This document shows, piece after piece, positions 51,507 to 64,000 of a stretch of DNA of 64,000 nucleotides. Positions within the stretch are counted from its first letter, which is position 1. Every line of letters starts with the position of its first letter. A program made the position numbers and the translations under genes. Below the pieces are notes generated by a model, which did no database searches, had not been told where the DNA came from, and saw only the letters and a program-made list of their open reading frames with translations. Source of the DNA: Tipula vernalis (Eukaryota > Arthropoda > Insecta > Diptera > Tipulidae); NCBI GenBank assembly GCA_958295665.1, contig OY282560.1, positions 51,088,333-51,152,332 on the forward strand, in the 5' to 3' direction.

Positions 51507-52549
51507 ATTGATGATTTATAGCTTTGATTGACTATTTCCTGTTCAATTTATTTTTATAGTATTTTGTGTAGGCTAACATTAGATGAATATTAGTGACAAT
51601 ATTAGAATAACCTCCTAACCACTTTTAAATTTTATTTCTCTCTGTGTATGTACTATCTACAGCTGACATAAAAATAGAGATTAACCAATGACTTTTCTTA
51701 ACATTTTTTATAAGACAATTAATATTTAAAATACAAAAACTGTCAACAAGTTGATTTGTAACTACTTTATCAACGTATTAACAATACTAAAGTTAACGAC
51801 TTTCGAAACTAATTTCCTAAGACTCTATGTATAAATCTTTATCAAACAAAATATTTTTTTTTGTCATATGTTTATAAATTATATTTAAGGATTAGTGTAA
51901 TTGGCTGCAATGGATTCTGGATGCTATTTAAGATAGATGTGGGTTTCTTGTGATTGTATAAAAAAAAAAAAAATTGTAATAAATTTCTTGATTTGGAACA
52001 AAAGTGGGATTTTTTAATTATTTAAAAGTGTCAGAGGTGGCCCGAACCTTCTTTCCAAAGCTGACAGTAAGTATCAGTAAGTATCTAATAGTAATAGTGG
52101 TCTCCGTTGATGCGTGAGAATATTTTCCTAAACCTTTCCCAAAAAGCAAAAACAAATACTTAGGAATCATTTAGCAAATAATTCACAAGCCTTTTTTAAA
52201 ACGTGAAATTTTTACTAAATCTAAAATTGTAAATATGTATTAGTAACGTATGTTGTTTCACAAAAGCCAATATAATTCAAATTGGAAAGATACCATTCAA
52301 TTTTGAATGTAAAAGATCACTACAGGTTTGTAATCAAAGGTTAATGTTCAATAATTATATTACTAGACCATATTCAGTACATGGTCCGGAAATAAGACTA
52401 ATTACTAAACCTAGACGGTGGTCCATAGTCGACTTATATAAATACTGGAGAAATTTTCTTGAAGCTAAAATGGTTATGAGGGAAATCAGTAAATTGAACA
52501 GCTAACCTTCAATGTTTGAAATTACTAAACGATTTTAAGTCCATCCAAT
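51507..52549 (+). other. XPR1 3' region and spacer before the satellite
   Basis: AT-rich DNA without coding frames. It should contain the 3' UTR. An A-tract at 51961-51973 precedes the poly(A) signal AATAAA at 51978-51983. The part after about 52030 shows no gene or repeat until satellite units begin at about 52550. Confidence 0.55.
51978..51983 (+). terminator. XPR1: candidate XPR1 polyadenylation signal
   Basis: AATAAA 472 bp after the XPR1 stop codon, followed by a GT-containing and T-rich stretch. The position suits a 3' UTR of about 0.5 kb. Other A-rich hexamers nearby keep the call tentative. Confidence 0.45.
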
Positions 52550-52749
52550 GTAAATTTAAATATGGAACGTTAGTCATTCAATTTAAACTTTAGTTGATTA
52601 TCATCAGATCTAACCATCATAGCTCCAAGAGAATGTCCCCAATATTTGCATAAGTCAAGAATGGACCATGGTCTATATTTTATTAGCCGTTGCATTTCCG
52701 GACAAACTACCGAAGATTGTTTAGTAAATTTAAATACGGAACGTTAGTC

Positions 52750-55700
52750 GTTCAATTTAAACTTTGGGTGATTTTCGTCATATCTAACCATCATAGCTCC
52801 AATAGCATGTCCCCAATAACAGCAAAAGTCAATAATGGACCGAAGAGAATGTCCCCAATATTTGCATAAGTCAAGAATGGGCCATGGTCTATCTTTTGTT
52901 AACATTTGCATTTCCGGACAAACTACCGAAGATGGTTTAGTAAATTTAAATATGGAACGTTAGCCGTTCAATTTAAACTTTGGGTGATTTTCGTCATATC
53001 TAACCCTCAGAGCTCCAATAGCATGTCCCCAATAACAGCAAAAGTCAAGAATGGACCATGATCTATATTTTAATAGTAGTTGCATTTCCGGGCAAACTAC
53101 CGAAGATGGTTTGGATAAATATTGAACGTTAGCCGTTCAATTTAAACTTTGGGTGATTTTCGTCATATCTTACCCTCATAGCTCCAATAGCATGTCCCCA
53201 ATAACAGCAAAAGTCAAGAATGGACCATGTTCTATATTTTATTAGCAGTTGCATTTCCGAACAAACTACCGAAGATGGTTTAGTAAATTTAAATACGGAA
53301 CGTTAGTCGTTCAATTAAACTCTGTTTGATTTTCGTCATATCTAACCCTCATAGCTCCAATAGCATGTCCCCAATAACAGCAAAAGTCAAGAATGGACCA
53401 TGTTCTATATTTTATTAGCAGTTTCATTTCCGGACAAACTATCGAAGATGGTTTAGTAAATTTAAATACGGAACGTTAGCCGTTCAATCTAAACTTTGGG
53501 TGATTATCGTCCGATCTAAGCATCATAGCTCCAAGAGAATGTCCCCAATATTTGCATTAGTTAAGAATGGACCATGGTCTATATTTTAATAGCAGTTGCA
53601 TTTCCGGACAAACTACCGCAGATGGTTTAGTAAATTTAAATATGGAACGTTAGCCGTTCAATCTAAACTTTGGGTGATTTTCGTCATATCTAACCCTCGT
53701 AGCTCCAATAGCATGTCCCCAATAACAGCAAAAGTCAAGAATGGACCATGGTCTATCTTTTAATAACAGTTGCATTTCCGGACAAACTACCGAAGATGGT
53801 TTAGTAAATTTAAACATGGAACGTTAGCCGTTCAATTTAAACTTTGGGGGATTTTCGTCATATCTAACCCTCATAGCTCCAATAGCATGTCCCCAATAAC
53901 AGCAAAAGCCAAGAATGGACCATGTTCTATATTTTATTAGCAGTTGCATTTCCGGACAAACTACCGAAGATGGTTTAGTAAATTTAAATACGGAACGTTA
54001 TTCGTTCAATTTAAACTCTGTTTGATTTCCGTCATATCTAACCCTCATAGCTCCAATAGCATGTCCCCAATAACAGCAAAAGTCAAGAATGGACCATGGT
54101 CTATATTTTAATAGCAGTTGCATTTCCCGACAAACTACCGAAGATGGTTTAGATAAATATTGAACGTTAGCCGTTCAATTTAAACTTTGGGTGATAATCG
54201 TCCTCCGATCTAACCATCATAGCTCCAAGAGAATGTCCCCAATACTTGCTTAAGTCAAGAATGGACCATGGTCTATCTTTTAATAACAGTTGCATTTCCG
54301 GACAAACTACCGAAGATGGTTTAGTAAATTTAAATATGGAACGTTAGCCGTTCAATTTAAACTTTGGGTGATTTTCGTCATATCTAACCCTCAGAGCTCC
54401 AATAGCATGTCCCCAATAACAGCAAAAGTCAAGAATGGACCATGTTCTATATTTTATTAGCAGTTGCATTTCCGGACAAACTACCGAAGATGGTTTAGTA
54501 AATTTAAATATGGAACGTTAGCCGCTCAATTTATACTTTGGGTGATTTTCGTCATATCTAACCCTCATAGCTCCAATAGCATGTCCCCAATAACAGCAAA
54601 AGTCAAGAATGGACCATGGTCTATCTTTTAATAACAGTTGCATTTCCGGACAAACTACCGAAGATGGTTTAGTAAATTTATATATGGAACGTTAGCCGTT
54701 CAATTTAAACTTTGGGTGATTTTCGTCATATCTAACCCTCATAGCTCCAATAGCATGTCCCCAATAACAGCAAAAGTCAAGAATGGACCATGTTCTATAT
54801 TTTATTAGCAGTTGCATTTCCGGACAAACTACCGAAGATGGTTTAGTAAATTTAAATACGGAACGTTAGTCGTTCAATTTAAACTCTGTTTGATTTCCGT
54901 CATATCTAACCCTCATAGCTCCAATAGCATGTCCCCAATAACAGCAAAAGTCAAGAATGGACCATGGTCTATATTTTAATAGCAGTTGCATTTCCGGACA
55001 AACTACCGAAGATGGTTTAGTAAATTTAAATACGGAACGTTAGTCGTTCAATTTAAACTCTGTTTGATTTCCGTCATATCTAACCCTCATAGCTCCAATA
55101 GCATGTCCCCAATAACAGCAAAAGTCAAGAATGGACCATGGTCTATCTTTTAATAGCAGTTGCATTTCCTGACAAACTACCGAAGATGGTTTAGATAAAT
55201 ATTGAACATTAGCCGTTCAATTTAAACTTTGGGTGATTATCGTCCTCCGATCTAACCATCATAGCTCCAAGAGAATGTCCCCAATACTTGCTTAAGTCAA
55301 GAATGGACCATTGTCTATCTTTAAATAACAATTGCATTTCCGGACAAACTACCGAAGATGGTTTAGTAAATTTATATATGGAACGTTAGCCGTTCAATTT
55401 AAACTTTGGGTGAATTTCGTCATATCTAACCCTCATAGCTCCAATAGCATGTCCCCAATAACAGCAAAAGTCAAGAATGGACCATGTTCTATATTTTATT
55501 AGCAGTTTCATTTCCGGACAAACTACCGAAGATTGTTTAGTAAATTTAAATATGGAACGTTATTCGTTCAATTTAAACTTTGAGCGATTATCGTCCGATC
55601 TAACCATCATAGCTCCAAGAGAATGTCCCTAATATTTGCATTAGTTAAGAATGGACCATGGTCTATATTTTAATAGCAGTTGCATTTCCGGACAAACTAC

Positions 55701-55984
55701 CGCAGATGGTTTAGTAAATTTAAATATGGAACGTTAGCCGTTCAATTTAAACTTTGGGTGATTTTCGTCATATCTAACCCTCATAGCTCCAATAGCATGT
55801 CCCCAATAACAGCAAAAGTCAAGAATGGACCATGTTCTATATTTTATTAGCAGTTGCATTTCCGGACAAACTACCGAAGATGGTTTAGTAAATTTAAATA
55901 CGGAACGTTAGTCGTTCAATTTAAACTCTGTTTGATTTCCGTCATATCTAACCCTCATAGCTCCAATAGCATGTCCCCAATAAC
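52750..55984 (+). repeat. satellite segment duplicated at an 8016-bp offset (copy 1)
   Basis: Private variants in this segment recur exactly 8016 bp downstream: TTTCCGAACAAACTACC (53254 / 61270), the TAAACATGGAACG variant (53811 / 61827) and the ACTTTGAG-GATTATCG variant (55577 / 63593). Only scattered single-base differences are seen. Confidence 0.93.
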
Positions 55985-57655
55985 AGCAAAAGTCAAGAAT
56001 GGACCATGGTCTATATTTTAATAGCAGTTGCATTTCCGGACAATCTACCGAAGATGGTTTAGTAAATTTAAATACGGAACGTTAGTCGTTAAATTTAAAC
56101 TCTGTTTGATTTCCGTTATATCTAACCCTCATAGCTCCAATAGCATGTCCCCAATAACAGCAAAAGTCAAGAATGGACCATGGTCTATATTTTAATAGCA
56201 GTTGCATTTCCTGACAAACTACCGAAGATGGTTTAGATAAATATTGAACGTTAGCCGTTCAATTTAAACTTCGGGTGATTATCGTCCTCCGATCTAACCA
56301 TCATAGCTCCAAGAGAATGTCCCCAATACTTGCTTAAGTCAAGAATGGACCATTGTCTATCTTTTAATAACAATTGCATTTCCGGACAAACTACCGAAGA
56401 TGGTTTAGTAAATTTAAATATGGAACGTTAGCCGTTCAATTTAAACTTTGGGTGATTTTCGTCATATCTAACCCTCAGAGCTCCAATAGCATGTCCCCAA
56501 TAACAGCAAAAGTCAAGAATGGACCATGGTCTATCTTTTAATAAAAGTTGCATTTCCGGACAAACTACCGAAGATGGTTTAGTAAATTTATATATGGAAC
56601 GTTAGCCGTTCAATTTAAACTTTGGGTGAATTTCGTCATATCTAACCCTCATAGCTCCAATAGCTTGTCCCCAATAACAGCAAAAGTCAAGAATGGACCA
56701 TGTTCTATATTTTATTAGCAGTTTCATTTCCGGACAAACTACCGAAGATTGTTTAGTAAATTTAAATATGGAACGTTAGCCGTTCAATTTAAACTTTGGG
56801 TGATTTTCGTCATATCTAACCCTCATAGCTCCAATAGCATGTCCCCAGTAACAGCAAAAGTCAAGAATGGACCATGCTCTATCTTTTAATAACAGTTGCA
56901 TTTCCGGACAAACTAAAGAAGATGGTTTAGTAAATTTAAATATGGAACGTTAGCCGTTCAATTTAAACTTTGGGTGATTTTCGTCATATCTAACCCTCAT
57001 AGCTCCAATAGCATGTCCCCAATAACAGCAAAAGTCAAGAATGGACCATGTTCTATATTTTATTAGCAGTTGCATTTCCGGACAAACTACCGAAGATGGT
57101 TTAGTAAATTTAAATACGGAACGTTAGTCGTTCAATTTAAACTCTGTTTGATTTCCGTCATATCTAACCCTCATAGCTCCAATAGCATGTCCCCAATAAC
57201 AGCAAAAGTCAAGAATGGACCATGGTCTATATTTTAATAGCAGTTGCATTTCCTGACAAACTACCGAAGATGGTTTAGATAAATATTGAACGTTAGCCGT
57301 TCAATTTAAACTTCGGGTGATTATCGTCCTCCGATCTAACCATCATAGCTCCAAGAGAATGTCCCCAATACTTGCTTAAGTCAAGAATGGACCATGGTCT
57401 ATCTTTTAATAACAGTTGCATTTCCGGACAAACTACCGAAGATGGTTTAGTAAATTTAAATATGGAACGTTAGCCGTTCAATTTAAACTTTGGGTGATTT
57501 TCGTCATATCTAACCCTCAGAGCTCCAATAGCATGTCCCCAATAACAGCAAAAGTCAAGAATGGACCATGTTCTATATTTTATTAGCAGTTGCATTTCCG
57601 GACAAACTACCGAAGATGGTTTAGTAAATTTAAATATGGAACGTTAGCCGTTCAA

Positions 57656-60600
57656 TTTATACTTTGGGTGATTTTCGTCATATCTAACCATCATAGCTCC
57701 AATAGCATGTCCCCAATAACAGCAAAAGTCAATAATGGACCGAAGAGAATGTCCCCAATATTTGCATAAGTCAAGAATGGGCCATGGTCTATCTTTTGTT
57801 AACATTTGCATTTCCGGACAAACTACCGAAGATGGTTTAGTAAATTTAAATACGGAACGTTAGTCGTTCAATTTAAACTTTGGGTGATTTTCGTCATATC
57901 TAACCATCATAGCTCCAATAGCATGTCCCCAATAACAGCAAAAGTCAATAATGGACCGAAGAGAATGTCCCCAATATTTGCATAAGTCAAGAATGGGCCA
58001 TGGTCTATCTTTTGTTAACATTTGCATTTCCGGACAAACTACCGAAGATGGTTTAGTAAATTTAAATATGGAACGTTAGCCGTTCAATTTAAACTTTGGG
58101 TGATTTTCGTCATATCTAACCCTCAGAGCTCCAATAGCATGTCCCCAATAACAGCAAAAGTCAAGAATGGACCATGATCTATATTTTAATAGTAGTTGCA
58201 TTTCCGGGCAAACTACCGAAGATGGTTTAGATAAATATTGAACGTTAGCCGTTCAATTTAAACTTCGGGTGATTATCGTCCTCCGATCTAACCATCATAG
58301 CTCTAAGAGAATGTCCCCAATACTTGCTTAAGTCAAGAATGGACCATGGTCTATCTTTTAATAACAGTTGCATTTCCGGACAAACTACCGAAGATGGTTT
58401 AGTAAATTTAAATATGGAACGTTAGCCGTTCAATTTAAACTTTGGGTGATTTTCGTCATATCTAACCCTCAGAGCTCCAATAGCATGTCCCCAATAACAG
58501 CAAAAGTCAAGAATGGACCATGTTCTATATTTTATTAGCAGTTGCATTTCCGGACAAACTACCGAAGATGGTTTAGTAAATTTAAATATGGAACGTTAGC
58601 CGTTCAATTTATACTTTGGGTGATTTTCGTCATATCTAACCATCATAGCTCCAATAGCATGTCCCCAATAACAGCAAAAGTCAATAATGGACCGAAGAGA
58701 ATGTCCCCAATATTTGCATAAGTCAAGAATGGGCCATGGTCTATCTTTTGTTAACATTTGCATTTCCGGACAAACTACCGAAGATGGTTTAGTAAATTTA
58801 AATACGGAACGTTAGTCGTTCAATTTAAACTTTGGGTGATTTTCGTCATATCTAACCATCATAGCTCCAATAGCATGTCCCCAATAACAGCAAAAGTCAA
58901 TAATGGACCGAAGAGAATGTCCCCAATATTTGCATAAGTCAAGAATGGGCCATGGTCTATCTTTTGTTAACATTTGCATTTCCGGACAAACTACCGAAGA
59001 TGGTTTAGTAAATTTAAATATGGAACGTTAGCCGTTCAATTTAAACTTTGGGTGATTTTCGTCATATCTAACCCTCAGAGCTCCAATAGCATGTCCCCAA
59101 TAACAGCAAAAGTCAAGAATGGACCATGTTCTATATTTTATTAGCAGTTGCATTTCCGGACAAACTACCGAAGATGGTTTAGTAAATTTAAATATGGAAC
59201 GTTAGCCGTTCAATTTATACTTTGGGTGATTTTCGTCATATCTAACCATCATAGCTCCAATAGCATGTCCCCAATAACAGCAAAAGTCAATAATGGACCG
59301 AAGAGAATGTCCCCAATATTTGCATAAGTCAAGAATGGGCCATGGTCTATCTTTTGTTAACATTTGCATTTCCGGACAAACTACCGAAGATGGTTTAGTA
59401 AATTTAAATACGGAACGTTAGTCGTTCAATTTAAACTTTGGGTGATTTTCGTCATATCTAACCATCATAGCTCCAATAGCATGTCCCCAATAACAGCAAA
59501 AGTCAATAATGGACCGAAGAGAATGTCCCCAATATTTGCATAAGTCAAGAATGGGCCATGGTCTATCTTTTGTTAACATTTGCATTTCCGGACAAACTAC
59601 CGAAGATGGTTTAGTAAATTTAAATATGGAACGTTAGCCGTTCAATTTAAACTTTGGGTGATTTTCGTCATATCTAACCCTCAGAGCTCCAATAGCATGT
59701 CCCCAATAACAGCAAAAGTCAAGAATGGACCATGATCTATATTTTAATAGCAGTTGCATTTCCTGACAAACTACCGAAGATGGTTTAGATAAATATTGAA
59801 CGTTAGCCGTTCAATTTAAACTTCGGGTGATTATCGTCCTCCGATCTAACCATCATAGCTCCAAGAGAATGTCCCCAATACTTGCTTAAGTCAAGAATGG
59901 ACCATGGTCTATCTTTTAATAACAGTTGCATTTCCGGACAAACTACCGAAGATGGTTTAGTAAATTTAAATATGGAACGTTAGCCGTTCAATTTAAACTT
60001 TGGGTGATTTTCGTCATATCTAACCCTCAGAGCTCCAATAGCATGTCCCCAATAACAGCAAAAGTCAAGAATGGACCATGTTCTATATTTTATTAGCAGT
60101 TGCATTTCCGGACAAACTACCGAAGATGGTTTAGTAAATTTAAATATGGAACGTTAGCCGTTCAATTTATACTTTGGGTGATTTTCGTCATATCTAACCA
60201 TCATAGCTCCAATAGCATGTCCCCAATAACAGCAAAAGTCAATAATGGACCGAAGAGAATGTCCCCAATATTTGCATAAGTCAAGAATGGGCCATGGTCT
60301 ATCTTTTGTTAACATTTGCATTTCCGGACAAACTACCGAAGATGGTTTAGTAAATTTAAATACGGAACGTTAGTCGTTCAATTTAAACTTTGGGTGATTT
60401 TCGTCATATCTAACCATCATAGCTCCAATAGCATGTCCCCAATAACAGCAAAAGTCAATAATGGACCGAAGAGAATGTCCCCAATATTTGCATAAGTCAA
60501 GAATGGGCCATGGTCTATCTTTTGTTAACATTTGCATTTCCGGACAAACTACCGAAGATGGTTTAGTAAATTTAAATATGGAACGTTAGCCGTTCAATTT

Positions 60601-60771
60601 AAACTTTGGGTGATTTTCGTCATATCTAACCCTCAGAGCTCCAATAGCATGTCCCCAATAACAGCAAAAGTCAAGAATGGACCATGTTCTATATTTTATT
60701 AGCAGTTGCATTTCCGGACAAACTACCGAAGATGGTTTAGTAAATTTAAATATGGAACGTTAGCCGTTCAA
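57656..60771 (+). repeat. two tandem 1558-bp higher-order satellite units
   Basis: The variant TTCAATTTATACTTTGGG occurs at about 57656, 58608, 59214, 60166 and 60772, giving alternating spacings of 952 and 606 bp, or 1558 bp in total. 606 equals 216 + 216 + 174, and 952 equals two 216-bp units plus three of 172-174 bp. The two 1558-bp units differ at a few positions only, for example near 58196 / 59754. Confidence 0.92.
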
Positions 60772-63700
60772 TTTATACTTTGGGTGATTTTCGTCATATC
60801 TAACCATCATAGCTCCAATAGCATGTCCCCAATAACAGCAAAAGTCAATAATGGACCGAAGAGAATGTCCCCAATATTTGCATAAGTCAAGAATGGGCCA
60901 TGGTCTATCTTTTGTTAACATTTGCATTTCCGGACAAACTACCGAAGATGGTTTAGTAAATTTAAATATGGAACGTTAGCCGTTCAATTTAAACTTTGGG
61001 TGATTTTCGTCATATCTAACCCTCAGAGCTCCAATAGCATGTCCCCAATAACAGCAAAAGTCAAGAATGGACCATGATCTATATTTTAATAGTAGTTGCA
61101 TTTCCGGGCAAACTACCGAAGATGGTTTAGATAAATATTGAACGTTAGCCGTTCAATTTAAACTTTGGGTGATTTTCGTCATATCTTACCCTCATAGCTC
61201 CAATAGCATGTCCCCAATAACAGCAAAAGTCAAGAATGGACCATGTTCTATATTTTATTAGCAGTTGCATTTCCGAACAAACTACCGAAGATGGTTTAGT
61301 AAATTTAAATACGGAACGTTAGTCGTTCAATTAAACTTTGTTTGATTTTCGTCATATCTAACCCTCATAGCTCCAATAGCATGTCCCCAATAACAGCAAA
61401 AGTCAAGAATGGACCATGTTCTATATTTTATTAGCAGTTTCATTTCCGGACAAACTATCGAAGATGGTTTAGTAAATTTAAATACGGAACGTTAGCCGTT
61501 CAATCTAAACTTTGGGTGATTATCGTCCGATCTAAGCATCATAGCTCCAAGAGAATGTCCCCAATATTTGCATTAGTTAAGAATGGACCATGGTCTATAT
61601 TTTAATAGCAGTTGCATTTCCGGACAAACTACCGCAGATGGTTTAGTAAATTTAAATATGGAACGTTAGCCGTTCAATCTAAACTTTGGGTGATTTTCGT
61701 CATATCTAACCCTCGTAGCTCCAATAGCATGTCCCCAATAACAGCAAAAGTCAAGAATGGACCATGGTCTATCTTTTAATAACAGTTGCATTTCCGGACA
61801 AACTACCGAAGATGGTTTAGTAAATTTAAACATGGAACGTTAGCCGTTCAATTTAAACTTTGGGGGATTTTCGTCATATCTAACCCTCATAGCTCCAATA
61901 GCATGTCCCCAATAACAGCAAAAGCCAAGAATGGACCATGTTCTATATTTTATTAGCAGTTGCATTTCCGGACAAACTACCGAAGATGGTTTAGTAAATT
62001 TAAATACGGAACGTTAGTCGTTCAATTTAAACTCTGTTTGATTTCCGTCATATCTAACCCTCATAGCTCCAATAGCATGTCCCCAATAACAGCAAAAGTC
62101 AAGAATGGACCATGGTCTATATTTTAATAGCAGTTGCATTTCCCGACAAACTACCGAAGATGGTTTAGATAAATATTGAACGTTAGCCGTTCAATTTAAA
62201 CTTTGGGTGATTATCGTCCTCCGATCTAACCATCATAGCTCCAAGAGAATGTCCCCAATACTTGCTTAAGTCAAGAATGGACCATGGTCTATCTTTTAAT
62301 AACAGTTGCATTTCCGGACAAACTACCGAAGATGGTTTAGTAAATTTAAATATGGAACGTTAGCCGTTCAATTTAAACTTTGGGTGATTTTCGTCATATC
62401 TAACCCTCAGAGCTCCAATAGCATGTCCCCAATAACAGCAAAAGTCAAGAATGGACCATGTTCTATATTTTATTAGCAGTTGCATTTCCGGACAAACTAC
62501 CGAAGATGGTTTAGTAAATTTAAATATGGAACGTTAGCCGTTCAATTTATACTTTGGGTGATTTTCGTCATATCTAACCCTCATAGCTCCAATAGCATGT
62601 CCCCAATAACAGCAAAAGTCAAGAATGGACCATGGTCTATCTTTTAATAACAGTTGCATTTCCGGACAAACTACCGAAGATGGTTTAGTAAATTTATATA
62701 TGGAACGTTAGCCGTTCAATTTAAACTTTGGGTGATTTTCGTCATATCTAACCCTCATAGCTCCAATAGCATGTCCCCAATAACAGCAAAAGTCAAGAAT
62801 GGACCATGTTCTATATTTTATTAGCAGTTGCATTTCCGGACAAACTACCGAAGATGGTTTAGTAAATTTAAATACGGAACGTTAGTCGTTCAATTTAAAC
62901 TCTGTTTGATTTCCGTCATATCTAACCCTCATAGCTCCAATAGCATGTCCCCAATAACAGCAAAAGTCAAGAATGGACCATGGTCTATATTTTAATAGCA
63001 GTTGCATTTCCGGACAAACTACCGAAGATGGTTTAGTAAATTTAAATACGGAACGTTAGTCGTTCAATTTAAACTCTGTTTGATTTCCGTCATATCTAAC
63101 CCTCATAGCTCCAATAGCATGTCCCCAATAACAGCAAAAGTCAAGAATGGACCATGGTCTATCTTTTAATAGCAGTTGCATTTCCTGACAAACTACCGAA
63201 GATGGTTTAGATAAATATTGAACGTTAGCCGTTCAATTTAAACTTTGGGTGATTATCGTCCTCCGATCTAACCATCATAGCTCCAAGAGAATGTCCCCAA
63301 TACTTGCTTAAGTCAAGAATGGACCATTGTCTATCTTTAAATAACAATTGCATTTCCGGACAAACTACCGAAGATGGTTTAGTAAATTTATATATGGAAC
63401 GTTAGCCGTTCAATTTAAACTTTGGGTGAATTTCGTCATATCTAACCCTCATAGCTCCAATAGCATGTCCCCAATAACAGCAAAAGTCAAGAATGGACCA
63501 TGTTCTATATTTTATTAGCAGTTTCATTTCCGGACAAACTACCGAAGATTGTTTAGTAAATTTAAATATGGAACGTTATTCGTTCAATTTAAACTTTGAG
63601 TGATTATCGTCCGATCTAACCATCATAGCTCCAAGAGAATGTCCCTAATATTTGCATTAGTTAAGAATGGACCATGGTCTATATTTTAATAGCAGTTGCA

Positions 63701-64000
63701 TTTCCGGACAAACTACCGCAGATGGTTTAGTAAATTTAAATATGGAACGTTAGCCGTTCAATTTAAACTTTGGGTGATTTTCGTCATATCTAACCCTCAT
63801 AGCTCCAATAGCATGTCCCCAATAACAGCAAAAGTCAAGAATGGACCATGTTCTATATTTTATTAGCAGTTGCATTTCCGGACAAACTACCGAAGATGGT
63901 TTAGTAAATTTAAATACGGAACGTTAGTCGTTCAATTTAAACTCTGTTTGATTTCCGTCATATCTAACCCTCATAGCTCCAATAGCATGTCCCCAATAAC
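60766..64000 (+). repeat. satellite segment duplicated at an 8016-bp offset (copy 2, cut by window end)
   Basis: Second copy of 52750-55984 in the same orientation with constant offset and no net indel over at least 3.2 kb. The copy runs to the last base of the window, so the duplicated length is a minimum. Confidence 0.93.

Larger units (their letters stand above)
52550..64000. repeat. complex satellite array, basic unit about 174 bp
   Basis: The block TGCATTTCCGGACAAACTAC recurs at spacings of 169-174 bp (for example 53083, 53252, 53425, 53599, 53773, 53947, 54121, 54293) or 216 bp. Each unit has a conserved region from this anchor through AACGTTAG-CGTTCAATTTAAAC to AATGTCCCCAATA. No frame of more than about 60 residues runs through it. 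The array continues past the window edge. The first, more divergent units lie at 52550-52740. Confidence 0.97.

Noticed and set aside
52550..64000. CRISPR-like array
   Set aside because: The repeats are about 174 bp with no short conserved repeat alternating with unique spacers, and the genome is animal. It is a satellite.
52550..64000. CENP-B box in the satellite
   Set aside because: I looked for TTCG-N4-A-NN-CGGG and its complement. TTCGTCATATCTAACC begins correctly but fails at the CGGG part, so there is no support.

Overview
This window comes from an AT-rich, transposon-dense animal genome, almost certainly an insect. The evidence is a spliced animal gene with short GT-AG introns, Ty3/Gypsy and BEL/Pao LTR elements, Jockey-type and RNase H-bearing LINEs, Tc1/mariner elements, Helitrons and a long complex satellite. 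I cannot fix the order or species from sequence alone. Only one host gene is supported: an XPR1-type SPX-EXS phosphate exporter with six coding exons (38814-51506, + strand) that join in frame to 665 residues. Its fourth intron is 10.2 kb and is largely built from dead transposons.

Layout: 1-1540 holds no gene, with a possible LTR at its end. 1541-3198 is a decayed Gypsy element with a tRNA-Tyr primer-binding site. 3515-6400 is a BEL/Pao element on the minus strand. 6406-13183 is a 6.8 kb palindrome with arms of about 2.4 kb around a mariner-like element that has its own 325-bp inverted repeats. 14011-14385 is a third copy of the inner part of the arm, followed by a (TA)n tract. 14650-18190 is a second Gypsy element (+). 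18213-20755 is a decayed Helitron (+). 20930-21370 is a Gypsy RT scrap. 22560-23900 and 27440-27990 are two Jockey pieces on the same strand, separated by an RNase H LINE 3' end (24474-25200, -) and a BEL/Pao element (25730-27400, +). 29440-32982 is a BEL/Pao element of the same family in the opposite orientation. 33450-35751 is a Gypsy-like gag-protease fragment inserted in a second Helitron (35752-37690, -). XPR1 follows. Its intron 4 holds a BEL/Pao element, two mariner remnants, a second RNase H LINE, a Tc3-like remnant, a 110-bp tandem repeat and a Jockey RT that ends beside the exon 5 splice acceptor. From about 52550 to the window end is a satellite with a basic unit near 174 bp and nested higher-order repeats of 1558 bp and 8016 bp.

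Nearly every mobile-element reading frame is broken by stops, frameshifts or lost catalytic residues, so they read as fossils. XPR1 is intact across all six exons, which argues that it is functional despite its surroundings. The most unusual structures are the large palindrome and the layered satellite one kilobase downstream of XPR1. I found no operon, CRISPR array, rRNA or tRNA gene, and no convincing new enzymatic system.
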